A DNA stretch of 8,948 bases from JAQYVL01 sp964578935 (GTDB lineage: Bacteria > Desulfobacterota > Desulfobacteria > Desulfobacterales > SURF-7). Positions 1-6,982 of the stretch are shown here, one piece after another. The stretch lies in assembly GCA_964578935.1 (NCBI GenBank), contig CAZOEW010000153.1, positions 1 to 8,948 of the forward strand, read 5' to 3'. The translations under genes were made by a program, and so were the position numbers. The notes under the pieces were generated by a model, which ran no database searches, had not been told where the DNA came from, and saw only the letters and a program-made list of their open reading frames with translations. Each line of letters begins with the position of its first letter. Position 1 is the first letter of the stretch.

Positions 1-36
1 ATGAAGTTTGGTTTATAAGCGAATCAACCGGGATTG

Positions 37-3000
37 TCAATATGGGTGGCTTGGGATTTTTTCTTTTCTTCCTCTCAATCTGTCTATAACCAGATGGATA
101 TCCTCCAGAATCAGATATCCGCAGGGTATCAGAAGGAGCGTAATAAAGGTTGCAAACAGAACGCCGAACCCCAGACTGACCGCCATGGGGACCAGAAATT
201 TTGCCTGAATGCTTCGCTCCAGAAGCATCGGGGTCAGACCGGCAAAGGTGGTGAGCGATGTCAGAATGATCGCCCGAAACCGAAGGGCGCCCGCCCGGGT
301 GACCGCATCATGAACATTCAGGCCATCTTCCCGAAACCGGTTTGTCCTGTGGACAAGCACCAGTGAATCATTTACCACAACACCGGTTAATCCGACAATT
401 CCGAACAGGCTGATCACACTGATGTTGAAGCCCATAATCAGATGCCCCAGAATCGCCCCGACCATGCCAAAGGGAATGGCGGACATGACAATAAGAGGCT
501 GTGAAAAGGATTTAAACGGTATCGCGAGCAGGGCATAGATGCAGAAAAGCGCGATGATAAAGCCTTTCTTTACATCCGCAAGCGTCTCTTTCTGGCGTTT
601 TCCCTCGCCCTCGATGGTGAACCGAAGCTCCGGGTACAGCTGTTTAAGCCGGGGTAGAAACCGCTTCTCCAGGTCCACCCGGATCTCGTTTGCGTTGGCG
701 GCTTTTTCATCCACATCTGCCGTGACCTTGATCACCCGCTGTCTCTGGGCGCGCTGGATGGTAACATATCCCTGCGTCATATTGACTTCCGCTACCTGAC
801 TGAACGGGACTTCCACTCCCTGAGGGGTTCGAACCCGCATTTCCTCCACATTCCCAAGGGATCGTCTTTCCGCTTCCGGATAATGGACAAGGACCTTGAC
901 TTCATCCTTATCCCTCTGAAATCGAAGGGCTTCTGCACCGTAGAGCGCGTGCCGAACCTGCCTGGCCAGATCGCTCAACGTCAGTCCCAGGCTGGTCGCG
1001 GACGGTTTCAGCTTGAGCTGCATCTCCTTTTTGCCGGGCAAAAAACTGTCTCCGATATCAAAAACACCCGGAATTCCTTTCAGTTCTTCCTTGAGCAAAG
1101 CCGCGGCTTCAAGAAGCTTCTCCGTATCATCCAGTGAAAGATGCAGTTCAATGGCATTCCCGGCATTTTCGATTTCACTCTTAAACACAATCGTTTCAAC
1201 ATCTGATATCTTTCCCGTTTTTTCGCGCCATAAATTATTCAGCTTCATGGAACTGATATCCCGCGATTCACCGTCGAGAAGCTGAATCCAAACCTGGGCG
1301 AGATGGCCTCCAGTCTCACCGCTTGCCGCGTGTCTGCCGAACTGGGCTCCGACGAGTGAAATGCTGTGCTCCAGGAGCGAGGGCGCGCCCGGTTTTCTCT
1401 TTTTATCCTCTTCTTTCAGCACCTCCCTTGCGGTATTTTCAAGACGCGCAACCACTTCCTGCGTCCGTTCCACAGGCGTTCCGGCCGGCATGGTAACCAG
1501 GCATTCCAGGACATCCCCTTCCACTTTCGGAAAAAACGTAAATTTAATCCATCCGGCACCCCATACCCCCAGGGTCAGAAGAAGCACGGCGATTCCCATG
1601 GCAACGGTTGCATATCGCCATCTTGCGCAAAATTCGACCAGCGTTGCATACGGCCCTTCAATAACCTTGTTCATCAGACGCGCCATCCGCTTTGGCTTGT
1701 CCTTGCCGTAGGCAGATTGCACGGCCCTGCTTCTTGCCAGATGGGCGGGCAGGATAAAAAGTGATTCCACAAGTGACCCGGCCAGTACCAGCATGACAAC
1801 GATGGGTATGTTGCGCATGAATTTACCCATGGTTCCCCCTGCAAGGAGAAGGGGCCAGAAAGCCACGATGGTAGTCAGCACCGAAAAGATTACCGGGCGT
1901 CCCACCTCCAGCGTACCGTCAATAGCTGCTTTCAGGGAGGGTATTCCGCTTTCCTGCAGTCTGTAAACATTTTCTCCGACAATGATCGCGTCATCCACAA
2001 CGATTCCGAGGACCATGATAAACGCGAACAGGGAGATCATATTGATGGAAACATCCAGTTGAGGCAGCAGCACAAGGCTTGCCGCGAAGCTTACGGGGAT
2101 TCCAAGGGTCACCCAGAACGCCAGGCGGAGATTCAGAAACATGCCCAGCAGGATGCTGACAAGGATCAGCCCGAAAATCATGTTTTTCATCAGCAGCTCA
2201 ATACGGCTTTTCAAAATTTTGGACATGTCCGCGTAATAACCGATTTCAACACCTTCCGGAAGACCGGGCCGGACTTCTTTCAGGTATGCCTTTACCGTAT
2301 CCGCAACCTTGAGCGCATTCTGATCTGCCACGCGGTAGACATTGACCATGGCGGCCGGCTTCCCCTGGAAATGGGCAAAAAGATCTATATCCGCAAATCC
2401 TTCTTTGATCTCTGCGATCTGTTCCAGCCTTACCTCGCTTCCGTCACTCCGTGTAATCACCGGGATGTCCCGGTAATCATCCGCCTGATATCTTCTTCCT
2501 TTGGTTCGAACCAGCACCTCGCCGCTTCTGGTTTTTACACTTCCGGCGGGAAGGTCCAAGCTCCCCTTGCTGACTGCCTGCGCCACAAGCTCCAAGGTCA
2601 GGCCGTATTTCTTGAGCGTCTCCTCTGAAATCTGAATATGGATTTCACTGGTTCTGATCGCCGTCAGTTCCGCGAGTGTCACACCCGGCAGATTGGTGAG
2701 ATCGTCTTTCACTTTTTCCGCAATATATTTAATGGTCGATTCCGGCGCATCTCCGTAAACCGCCAGATTGATCACCTGTGTCCTGCGCGTTACCTCCCGG
2801 ACGATCGGCTTTTCCGCTTCATCGGGAAGGGTGGTTATCCTGTCGACTTCCGCCTTCACTTCATCGAGAAGCTGTTTCAGCTCCCAGCCTTTCATCACTT
2901 CGATTGTGATTGAACCATATCCTTCCCGGGCAATGGAGTCGATCCGCTCAATCCCCGCAAGCCCCGCCACTTTTTCTTCGATCCGGCGCAGGATCGCCTC

Positions 3001-3183
3001 CTCCACTTCAGCAGGGGATGCGCCTGTATAGACGGTTGATATGCTGATCATGTCCAGGGAGGATTCCGGAAAAACCTCGAGCTTCATGGTCAAACCGGTG
3101 ACGATTCCGGCCAGCAGCAGGAAAAACATCAAAAGATTGGCCGCTACATGATTTCCGGCAAACCAGGCGATGGCGCCTTTCAT
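37..3183 (-). CDS. RND-family efflux pump inner-membrane permease (AcrB/HAE1-like)
   Basis: This 1048-aa protein has the usual RND pump length and would be the proton-driven inner-membrane transporter of a tripartite exporter. The layout is typical: TM1 near residues 12-32, a first periplasmic porter domain (about 39-330), TM2-TM6 (about 336-480), TM7 (about 524-545), a second periplasmic domain (about 550-870) and TM8-TM12 (about 872-1025). The TM4 motif VVDDAII supplies the paired aspartates D397/D398 of the proton relay. In TM10 the region GVVVNDSLVLV (934-944) appears to have Asn938-Asp939 where AcrB has Lys940-Asn941. FFPKVEGD (550-557) is typical of the second half of the family. The ATG overlaps the upstream MFP stop (ATGA) and is preceded by a strong ribosome binding site. 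The substrate cannot be told from sequence; organic toxicants or drugs are more likely than metals because the hydrophobic efflux (HAE) character dominates. The family assignment is secure. Confidence 0.96.
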   Translation of the reverse strand: MKGAIAWFAGNHVAANLLMFFLLLAGIVTGLTMKLEVFPESSLDMISISTVYTGASPAEVEEAILRRIEEKVAGLAGIERIDSIAREGYGSITIEVMKGWELKQLLDEVKAEVDRITTLPDEAEKPIVREVTRRTQVINLAVYGDAPESTIKYIAEKVKDDLTNLPGVTLAELTAIRTSEIHIQISEETLKKYGLTLELVAQAVSKGSLDLPAGSVKTRSGEVLVRTKGRRYQADDYRDIPVITRSDGSEVRLEQIAEIKEGFADIDLFAHFQGKPAAMVNVYRVADQNALKVADTVKAYLKEVRPGLPEGVEIGYYADMSKILKSRIELLMKNMIFGLILVSILLGMFLNLRLAFWVTLGIPVSFAASLVLLPQLDVSINMISLFAFIMVLGIVVDDAIIVGENVYRLQESGIPSLKAAIDGTLEVGRPVIFSVLTTIVAFWPLLLAGGTMGKFMRNIPIVVMLVLAGSLVESLFILPAHLARSRAVQSAYGKDKPKRMARLMNKVIEGPYATLVEFCARWRYATVAMGIAVLLLTLGVWGAGWIKFTFFPKVEGDVLECLVTMPAGTPVERTQEVVARLENTAREVLKEEDKKRKPGAPSLLEHSISLVGAQFGRHAASGETGGHLAQVWIQLLDGESRDISSMKLNNLWREKTGKISDVETIVFKSEIENAGNAIELHLSLDDTEKLLEAAALLKEELKGIPGVFDIGDSFLPGKKEMQLKLKPSATSLGLTLSDLARQVRHALYGAEALRFQRDKDEVKVLVHYPEAERRSLGNVEEMRVRTPQGVEVPFSQVAEVNMTQGYVTIQRAQRQRVIKVTADVDEKAANANEIRVDLEKRFLPRLKQLYPELRFTIEGEGKRQKETLADVKKGFIIALFCIYALLAIPFKSFSQPLIVMSAIPFGMVGAILGHLIMGFNISVISLFGIVGLTGVVVNDSLVLVHRTNRFREDGLNVHDAVTRAGALRFRAIILTSLTTFAGLTPMLLERSIQAKFLVPMAVSLGFGVLFATFITLLLIPCGYLILEDIHLVIDRLRGRKEKIPSHPY

Positions 3184-4355
3184 GACGTTTCCTCCTTTTC
3201 AGGCAGTATTCCCCGAACCTTCATACCGTCACTCACGGCTTTAATGGGAGAAGTGACAACCATTTCGCCATCTGAAAGGCCTTTCCGGACAATGGCTCCT
3301 TCCTGTGAATTCCGGACGATATCAACCTTTCGAAATGACAGCCTTCCCGCCTCATCCACGACCCAGACCGTCCCGCCTGAACGAACAGCCGACCTCGGAA
3401 TGACCGCCGCATCTTCAAGGGTTCGGCCCTTGATGTGAACCGCTACAAAGAGCCCTACGGCAAGAGGCGGTTTATATGCATATGGTTTCTCCACCTCAAC
3501 GATCACATTGATCAACCGGGTGCGTTCATCCAGTTTTCCTTCGGACCGGACAACTCTTCCCGGCCAGGAAAGATCTCTTCCGGCCACGTTGGCCTGTATT
3601 TCCGCTTCCGCTTCTTTCCCGTCTTCTCCCTGGGTGAATCCAGGCACATAAAACCAGAAAAGGTCATCCATTTCCATGGGCAGCAGAATCTCGGCGGCAT
3701 CTGTTGAGTACAATACGGCAAGCACCTGTCCGGGCGTCACGTATTGACCGATATCCACACTTTCATCACTCACCCGTCCGTCAAAAGGAGCGGTGAGCTT
3801 CGTTCTCTCAAGATCAAGACTCGCTCTTTTGAGATTGGCCTTTTCTGCGTCAAGGGTTGCCTGGGCTGCGGCAAGCTGCGGTTCCTTGGCCACCAGGGGG
3901 GGAGCCCTGCTGTCCGGATTGAGATTCTCCCATTCGGACCGCGCGGCTTCCGACTCTTCACCGGCAAGTGTATACCGGCTTTCCGCTTCCTTGACCCGTG
4001 CCTCGGCTAGGGTCACGGCGATGTGATAATCCGCCGGATCGATCTGAAGCAGCGTATCGCCTTTTTTAAATGTGCCCCCGTTTACCATGGCCCCGGAAAC
4101 CTCGATGACCTTGCCGCTCACCTGGGGAACCAGCCTGATCTCCCTGACCGGCTTCACCGTACCGTGCCCGGTTAGAATCATCTGATGGGTTCCGGTCTTA
4201 ACCTTTACGACTCTGGCCATCGGAACCGGGACATCATGATCGACTTTTTCCAGGGCAGGTTTGCTTGCTTTCATGAGCTTGAACCCCAGCACGCCAAAAA
4301 CCAGGATGCCGGCCGCGATTACAAAATGAAAGATTCTTCGTTTTTTCTGTGTCAT
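3180..4355 (-). CDS. Periplasmic adaptor / membrane fusion protein of the RND efflux system (HlyD/AcrA-like)
   Basis: This 391-aa protein would bridge the RND pump and the outer-membrane channel. It begins with a basic KKRR and one hydrophobic segment (about 9-27) with no lipobox, so it is probably anchored by an uncleaved N-terminal helix rather than by lipid. The first half of the biotinyl-lipoyl domain (about 70-108, including GKVIEVSGAMV and GDTLLQID) is followed by an alpha-hairpin rich in Ala, Glu and Arg (about 110-185). The second lipoyl half contains LTAPFDGRVS (187-196) and VTPGQVL, then come a beta-barrel domain (about 220-310) and a membrane-proximal domain (about 312-385). Length and domain order match the AcrA/MexA type. 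The ATG is 15 nt after the OMF stop. The only visible Shine-Dalgarno is AAGGA about 12 nt upstream, overlapping that stop, which is longer spacing than usual. The gene ends inside the RND start codon. Confidence 0.95.
   Translation of the reverse strand: MTQKKRRIFHFVIAAGILVFGVLGFKLMKASKPALEKVDHDVPVPMARVVKVKTGTHQMILTGHGTVKPVREIRLVPQVSGKVIEVSGAMVNGGTFKKGDTLLQIDPADYHIAVTLAEARVKEAESRYTLAGEESEAARSEWENLNPDSRAPPLVAKEPQLAAAQATLDAEKANLKRASLDLERTKLTAPFDGRVSDESVDIGQYVTPGQVLAVLYSTDAAEILLPMEMDDLFWFYVPGFTQGEDGKEAEAEIQANVAGRDLSWPGRVVRSEGKLDERTRLINVIVEVEKPYAYKPPLAVGLFVAVHIKGRTLEDAAVIPRSAVRSGGTVWVVDEAGRLSFRKVDIVRNSQEGAIVRKGLSDGEMVVTSPIKAVSDGMKVRGILPEKEETS
3191..3197 (-). promoter_or_regulatory. Strong Shine-Dalgarno of the RND pump gene
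   Basis: On the minus strand AAGGAGG lies 7 nt before the ATG of the RND gene (start codon 3183-3181). It sits inside the last codons of the MFP gene. Together with the ATGA stop/start overlap, it fixes the RND start and suggests that MFP and pump are made in coupled amounts. Confidence 0.85.
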
Positions 4356-4370
4356 GTTCAGTCGTATTCC

Positions 4371-5840
4371 TTATTCAATCTGATCCGTTTTATGGTCTGA
4401 TGTTTCACCGTTATCAGGCTGCTCCGGGTTTCCCCAGCCGCCTCCCAGTGCCCGGTGCAGCGTGACCCGGTTTGAAAAAATTGAAAAATCAACCAGTACA
4501 AGATTCTCTTCTGCTGAAAACCGGGTCTGCTGGGATTCAAGAACCGTCAGATAATCGGTAAGCCCCCGCTCATAACGCTGCTGGGCAACCTCCTGGGTGG
4601 CACGAGCCTGCTCCAGAAAGTTCACAACCCGTAAACGCTTCTCCAACTGCTGTTTTCGGACAAAAAGAGATCCTTCCACTTCGGAAAACGCAGCCAGTAC
4701 GGTTTTCGCATAGTCCGCCACACCCTGTTGATAGCGGGCTTCCGCGCCTACCTGCTGCGCGGCCAGTTTGCCGGCATTGAAGACGGGGAAAAGTCCGCCT
4801 GCCGCGATATTCCAGAGTTCGGATTCCGGCTTGAAAAGGCTGTCAAGCTCTCCGCTTGCATACCCGAACCCGCCGGTCAGGGTGATTCTTGGAAATCGAT
4901 TTGCCTTGGCAACTCCCACCATTTCATTCAACTGTCTGAGACGGGCTTCCGCCGCCAGGATATCCGGCCTCCGGGCCAGAAGATCGGAAGGAAGCCCCGG
5001 CGGAACCGGAGAAAGATTTCGATAATAGTCTGCTTCATGACTTCGCGCCTGTCCGGTCCGGGGATATCTGCCCTGGAGTATGGCGAGCTGCTGCTGAACT
5101 TTTCCAAGGTCCTGCGTCAGCGAAGGAAGGGCAGCCTCGGCCTGAGCCAGCCGGCGCCGCGCCTGGTGAACGTCGAGGACAGAGGTAAGGCCCCGCCGGT
5201 ACCGGCCTTCAACCAGGTTAAGACTTTCTTGATAGGTCTGAATGCTCTGACGGTTAATCCATATAGTTCTTTCCAGCATTTCCATCTGAAAGTACAGGGT
5301 GACTGCCTCGGCGATTAACGACTGGGCAATGGTCCTTCTGTTTTCCCCGGCAATCAGAAGTTCGGCCCTTGCCGCCTCTTCGGCTCTTGCAAGCCGCCCC
5401 CACAGATCCAGCTCAAATGAAGCCGGAAGTGAAAGAGACCACAGGTCGGCTGTTTCGGATTCCACACTGCCCGTAAACGGATTGGTGATGGATTGATGCT
5501 GTTTCCGGTACTCCGCCTGCAGGTTGACACTGGGGTACCGATCCGCCCCCGCTTCCTTGAATCGGGACCGGACTTCCAGAATCCGGGCGGCGGCTCGTTG
5601 AATATCCGGATTGTTTTTCAGCACCGCCTCCACCAGTCTGTCAATCTCAGGGTCTCCAAAACCCTGCCACCAGCGATCTTCCGGAACAGGCAGCCCTTTT
5701 TCCTTGAAATCGGATTCATGATAAGAATCCGGCGGTTTCAGCCCGATATCCGGACGCTCATAGTCCGGGCCGAGTCTTACACATCCGATTGCGCATAACA
5801 TCGCAAAAAGCAGCAAACAGAATTGGAATCTCTGGTTCAC
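4371..5840 (-). CDS. Outer-membrane efflux lipoprotein (NodT/OprM/TolC-type OMF channel)
   Basis: This 489-aa protein would be the trimeric outer-membrane exit duct for the adjacent MFP/RND pair. The N-terminus is a lipoprotein signal: hydrophobic segment 7-19, then Cys20 in CAIGC as the likely lipidated residue. The -3 position is Ala rather than the usual Leu, so the lipobox is slightly weak. GPDYERP (24-30) directly after it is the conserved OprM/NodT opening. Two OEP repeats follow (about 70-255 and 285-465), marked by FELDLWGRL (142-150), YRRGLTSVLDV (214-224), LPSDLLARRPDI (283-294) and the second-repeat YERGLTDYLTVLESQ (423-437). LHRALGGGW (461-469) is the usual end, followed by a hydrophilic tail. 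The start is GTG, overlapping the TetR stop as GTGA, with AAGGAG 5 nt before it (5846-5851). Having the OMF gene ahead of the MFP and RND genes differs from the more common MFP-RND-OMF order. Confidence 0.95.
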   Translation of the reverse strand: MNQRFQFCLLLFAMLCAIGCVRLGPDYERPDIGLKPPDSYHESDFKEKGLPVPEDRWWQGFGDPEIDRLVEAVLKNNPDIQRAAARILEVRSRFKEAGADRYPSVNLQAEYRKQHQSITNPFTGSVESETADLWSLSLPASFELDLWGRLARAEEAARAELLIAGENRRTIAQSLIAEAVTLYFQMEMLERTIWINRQSIQTYQESLNLVEGRYRRGLTSVLDVHQARRRLAQAEAALPSLTQDLGKVQQQLAILQGRYPRTGQARSHEADYYRNLSPVPPGLPSDLLARRPDILAAEARLRQLNEMVGVAKANRFPRITLTGGFGYASGELDSLFKPESELWNIAAGGLFPVFNAGKLAAQQVGAEARYQQGVADYAKTVLAAFSEVEGSLFVRKQQLEKRLRVVNFLEQARATQEVAQQRYERGLTDYLTVLESQQTRFSAEENLVLVDFSIFSNRVTLHRALGGGWGNPEQPDNGETSDHKTDQIE

Positions 5841-6487
5841 AACTTCTCCTTCCGTAAAAGCGAATTGAATCCATCCCTGGAAAAAGAGGCGATATGTTCA
5901 ACCAGGCGCATCTTGAATTTCGGATCATATGCCTTGCCGGTGAATCGTGTTACCACCGCGCGGGAAAAATTGAAATACAGCACCACGGCAAGCATGCTGA
6001 TGCTGCTTAAAACCAGGCTTGTCTCATCGATCTCTTCTGGAAGACAGGGTCTCAGCCGGGAGGTGAGGTCTTCAAAAAAAGGAGCCATCACTTCATTTGC
6101 CACCAGCTCAAAAGCTACGGTAGGGTTTACGATTTCACGCTGCATGAGCTGCACATGAACCTTACGTTCTTCGTCATCAAGCGGTCCTTCAATGAATGCG
6201 TGCGCCAACGCGCCGAAAATCTCCTCGATGCCGGGACTCTCCTTTTCAGCCAGAACGTTTTCAAAACTCTCTTTGATCCGCCTGGCCCGGGGAACCCATC
6301 TCTGACGGAACACCTCCAGATAAAGGTTCTTCTTGCTGTCAAAATAATAGTTTACTGCTGCCAGGTTGCTTCCGGCCGCCGTGGTAATCTCCCGGACACT
6401 TACCGCATGGAATCCCCTCTGGGCAAACAGGATTTCCGCGTGTATGAGAAGCCTCTCTTTGGTCTTGACATCTTGATGGGTTCGCAA
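5837..6487 (-). CDS. TetR-family transcriptional repressor of the efflux operon (CecR-like C-terminal domain)
   Basis: This 216-aa protein has a TetR helix-turn-helix at about residues 9-58: RLLIHAEILFAQRGF, then VREITTAAG and NLAAVNYYFDSKKNLYLEVF. The NLAAVNYYF recognition-helix region and the later MQREIVNPTVAFE (115-127) followed by VMAPFFEDL resemble regulators with the CecR (YbiH, DUF1956) C-terminal ligand domain. As first gene of the operon it most likely represses its own promoter and is released by a pump substrate or related small molecule. The start is a rare TTG (6487-6485), chosen because there is no in-frame ATG before the HTH, the reading frame is closed by a stop just upstream, and AGGAAAGG (6492-6499) precedes it at 4-8 nt. 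The gene ends overlapping the OMF start. Identity as a TetR-family repressor is secure; the ligand is unknown. Confidence 0.94.
   Translation of the reverse strand: MRTHQDVKTKERLLIHAEILFAQRGFHAVSVREITTAAGSNLAAVNYYFDSKKNLYLEVFRQRWVPRARRIKESFENVLAEKESPGIEEIFGALAHAFIEGPLDDEERKVHVQLMQREIVNPTVAFELVANEVMAPFFEDLTSRLRPCLPEEIDETSLVLSSISMLAVVLYFNFSRAVVTRFTGKAYDPKFKMRLVEHIASFSRDGFNSLLRKEKL
5846..5851 (-). promoter_or_regulatory. Shine-Dalgarno deciding the GTG start of the outer-membrane factor
   Basis: AAGGAG on the minus strand ends 5 nt before the GTG at 5840-5838 and lies inside the final codons of the repressor gene. It supports the GTG start that overlaps the repressor's TGA, and therefore supports translational coupling of repressor and channel. 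Confidence 0.75.
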
Positions 6488-6491
6488 ACAG

Positions 6492-6499
6492 CCTTTCCT
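6492..6499 (-). promoter_or_regulatory. Purine-rich ribosome binding site supporting the TTG start of the TetR gene
   Basis: On the minus strand AGGAAAGG lies 4 nt (last GG) to 8 nt (AGGA) before the TTG at 6487-6485. No ATG or GTG is available in frame upstream before the stop near 6528, so this site is what decides the unusual start. Confidence 0.65.
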
Positions 6500-6520
6500 T
6501 TTCCGAAAAAAATTTAAACG

Positions 6521-6549
6521 AATGTATTAAACGATCGTTTTAATGTCAA
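6521..6549 (-). promoter_or_regulatory. Sigma70-type promoter of the efflux operon
   Basis: Read on the minus strand, a perfect -35 box TTGACA (6549-6544) is followed by exactly 17 bp and then TACATT (6526-6521), a 4/6 match to the -10 consensus. Transcription would begin near 6514, leaving a leader of roughly 27 nt before the TTG start of the repressor. The spacer is almost filled by the operator palindrome. Confidence 0.8.
6529..6540. promoter_or_regulatory. Probable TetR-family operator (perfect 12-bp palindrome)
   Basis: AAACGATCGTTT is a perfect inverted repeat lying between the -35 and -10 boxes of the efflux promoter. Dimeric TetR-family repressors commonly bind such palindromes and block RNA polymerase from this position. 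The flanks continue as TT on the left and TTAA on the right, a near-palindrome offset by one base. A second half-site copy, TTAAACGA at 6514-6521, repeats the left arm (6527-6534) with a 13-bp period and covers the -10 end and expected start point. Binding by the adjacent repressor is inferred from placement and symmetry. Confidence 0.78.
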
Positions 6550-6622
6550 TCCAAAAGAAACCCGAGCACTCTTTCGGCTGTCACCATAACCATTTCATGG
6601 TATCAAAAACAGATAAAAATCC

Positions 6623-6652
6623 TTGAAAACAATTGCCTCAGGTGTATATAGT
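6623..6652 (+). promoter_or_regulatory. Candidate promoter for the small protein and deacetylase genes
   Basis: TTGAAA (6623-6628) is followed at 16 bp by TATATA (6645-6650), or at 18 bp by TATAGT (6647-6652). Either pairing is a reasonable sigma70-type promoter, with a start near 6657-6660 and a leader of about 65 nt. It is the best-looking rightward promoter in the intergenic region, but AT-rich chance matches are possible. Confidence 0.5.
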
Positions 6653-6659
6653 TTCTGAA

Positions 6660-6678
6660 ATGATCCGGTCAGGATCAT
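6660..6678. repeat. 7-bp inverted repeat at the predicted transcription start
   Basis: ATGATCC (6660-6666) and GGATCAT (6672-6678) are perfect inverted copies separated by the 5-nt GGTCA. The repeat begins just after the candidate -10 box, so it would be either an operator overlapping the start point or a hairpin at the 5' end of the transcript. There is no following T run, so it is not a terminator. Confidence 0.5.
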
Positions 6679-6723
6679 CAGCGATTTTACGATTATCCAT
6701 CAGACAAACCTGTAAAGACCGGA

Positions 6724-6927
6724 ATGACCATGAAAACAGAAACAGTGGATCCATCCATCCTTGAAGCCATTGGAGCGATAAAAAATTTCATCACAGAGAC
6801 CACCGGGAAGGCCCCAACCCCGGAAGAGCTTGCAGATTCACTGAAACGCTATTTTGTCATGAATGAAATCAAGGATCATATTCTCATGGTACGGCAGGAC
6901 AGCGAATCCGGAACCGAATCCGGTTGA
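6724..6927 (+). CDS. Small hypothetical protein, 67 aa, upstream of the deacetylase gene
   Basis: I do not recognise this protein. It is soluble, with no signal peptide or membrane segment. It has a predicted helix at about 10-25 (ILEAIGAIKNFITET), then GKAPTPEELADSLKRYF (28-44) running into a second long helix to about residue 57, and a polar tail with a repeated Glu-Ser-Gly. The G-K-x-PTPEELA stretch looks like the turn-and-helix start seen in sigma-70 region 3 (G-R-x-PTPEE-A), so a small helical, perhaps nucleic-acid- or protein-binding fold is possible; this is only a local resemblance. Two starts are possible, ATG 6724 or ATG 6730; GGA (6721-6723) gives better spacing for the second. It ends 55 nt before the deacetylase gene on the same strand, so the two are probably co-transcribed. 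Coding status is supported by the plausible protein composition and its place between a promoter and the next gene. Confidence 0.68.
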   Translation: MTMKTETVDPSILEAIGAIKNFITETTGKAPTPEELADSLKRYFVMNEIKDHILMVRQDSESGTESG

Positions 6928-6971
6928 GCCATCTCATGTACCGGCAGCCAATGGCCGAAACCCTTTCGAAT

Positions 6972-6977
6972 AAGAGG
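6972..6977 (+). promoter_or_regulatory. Shine-Dalgarno of the deacetylase gene
   Basis: AAGAGG lies 5 nt before the ATG at 6983-6985 and supports this start over any later methionine. Confidence 0.7.
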
Positions 6978-6982
6978 CGGTT

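Larger units (their letters stand above)
6488..6723. other. Divergent intergenic region
   Basis: These 236 bp separate the leftward efflux operon from the rightward small-protein/deacetylase pair. The left third holds the efflux leader, promoter and operator, and includes a run of seven A at 6506-6512. The middle (about 6550-6620) shows nothing I would call beyond a short ACCAT-TTC-ATGGT inverted repeat at 6589-6601. The right part holds a candidate rightward promoter and a 7-bp inverted repeat. I see no coding sequence and no RNA gene. Confidence 0.6.

Noticed and set aside
1..36. Terminator downstream of the RND pump gene
   Set aside because: The 36 bases past the stop show no GC-rich hairpin or T run on the minus strand; the terminator, if any, is beyond the window.
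34..366. 110-aa plus-strand open frame at the left edge
   Set aside because: It lies opposite the 3' end of the RND gene, whose TM11-TM12 sequence is convincing; the translated product is basic and featureless.
2059..2628. 189-aa open frame on the plus strand inside the RND pump gene
   Set aside because: It is antisense to a clearly real 1048-aa gene, has low-complexity, His/Gln/Arg-rich non-family sequence, and no ribosome binding site or promoter context.
4728..5318. 196-aa open frame on the plus strand inside the outer-membrane factor gene
   Set aside because: Shadow of the codon bias of the real OMF gene; no recognisable motif and no start signal.
6589..6601. ACCAT-TTC-ATGGT inverted repeat as a second operator
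   Set aside because: Only 5-bp arms, no extension, and no relation to the AAACGATCGTTT palindrome; expected by chance in this length of sequence.
6660..6678. ATGATCC-GGATCAT inverted repeat as a terminator
   Set aside because: No T run follows on either strand, the stem is short, and no upstream gene on either strand ends here.
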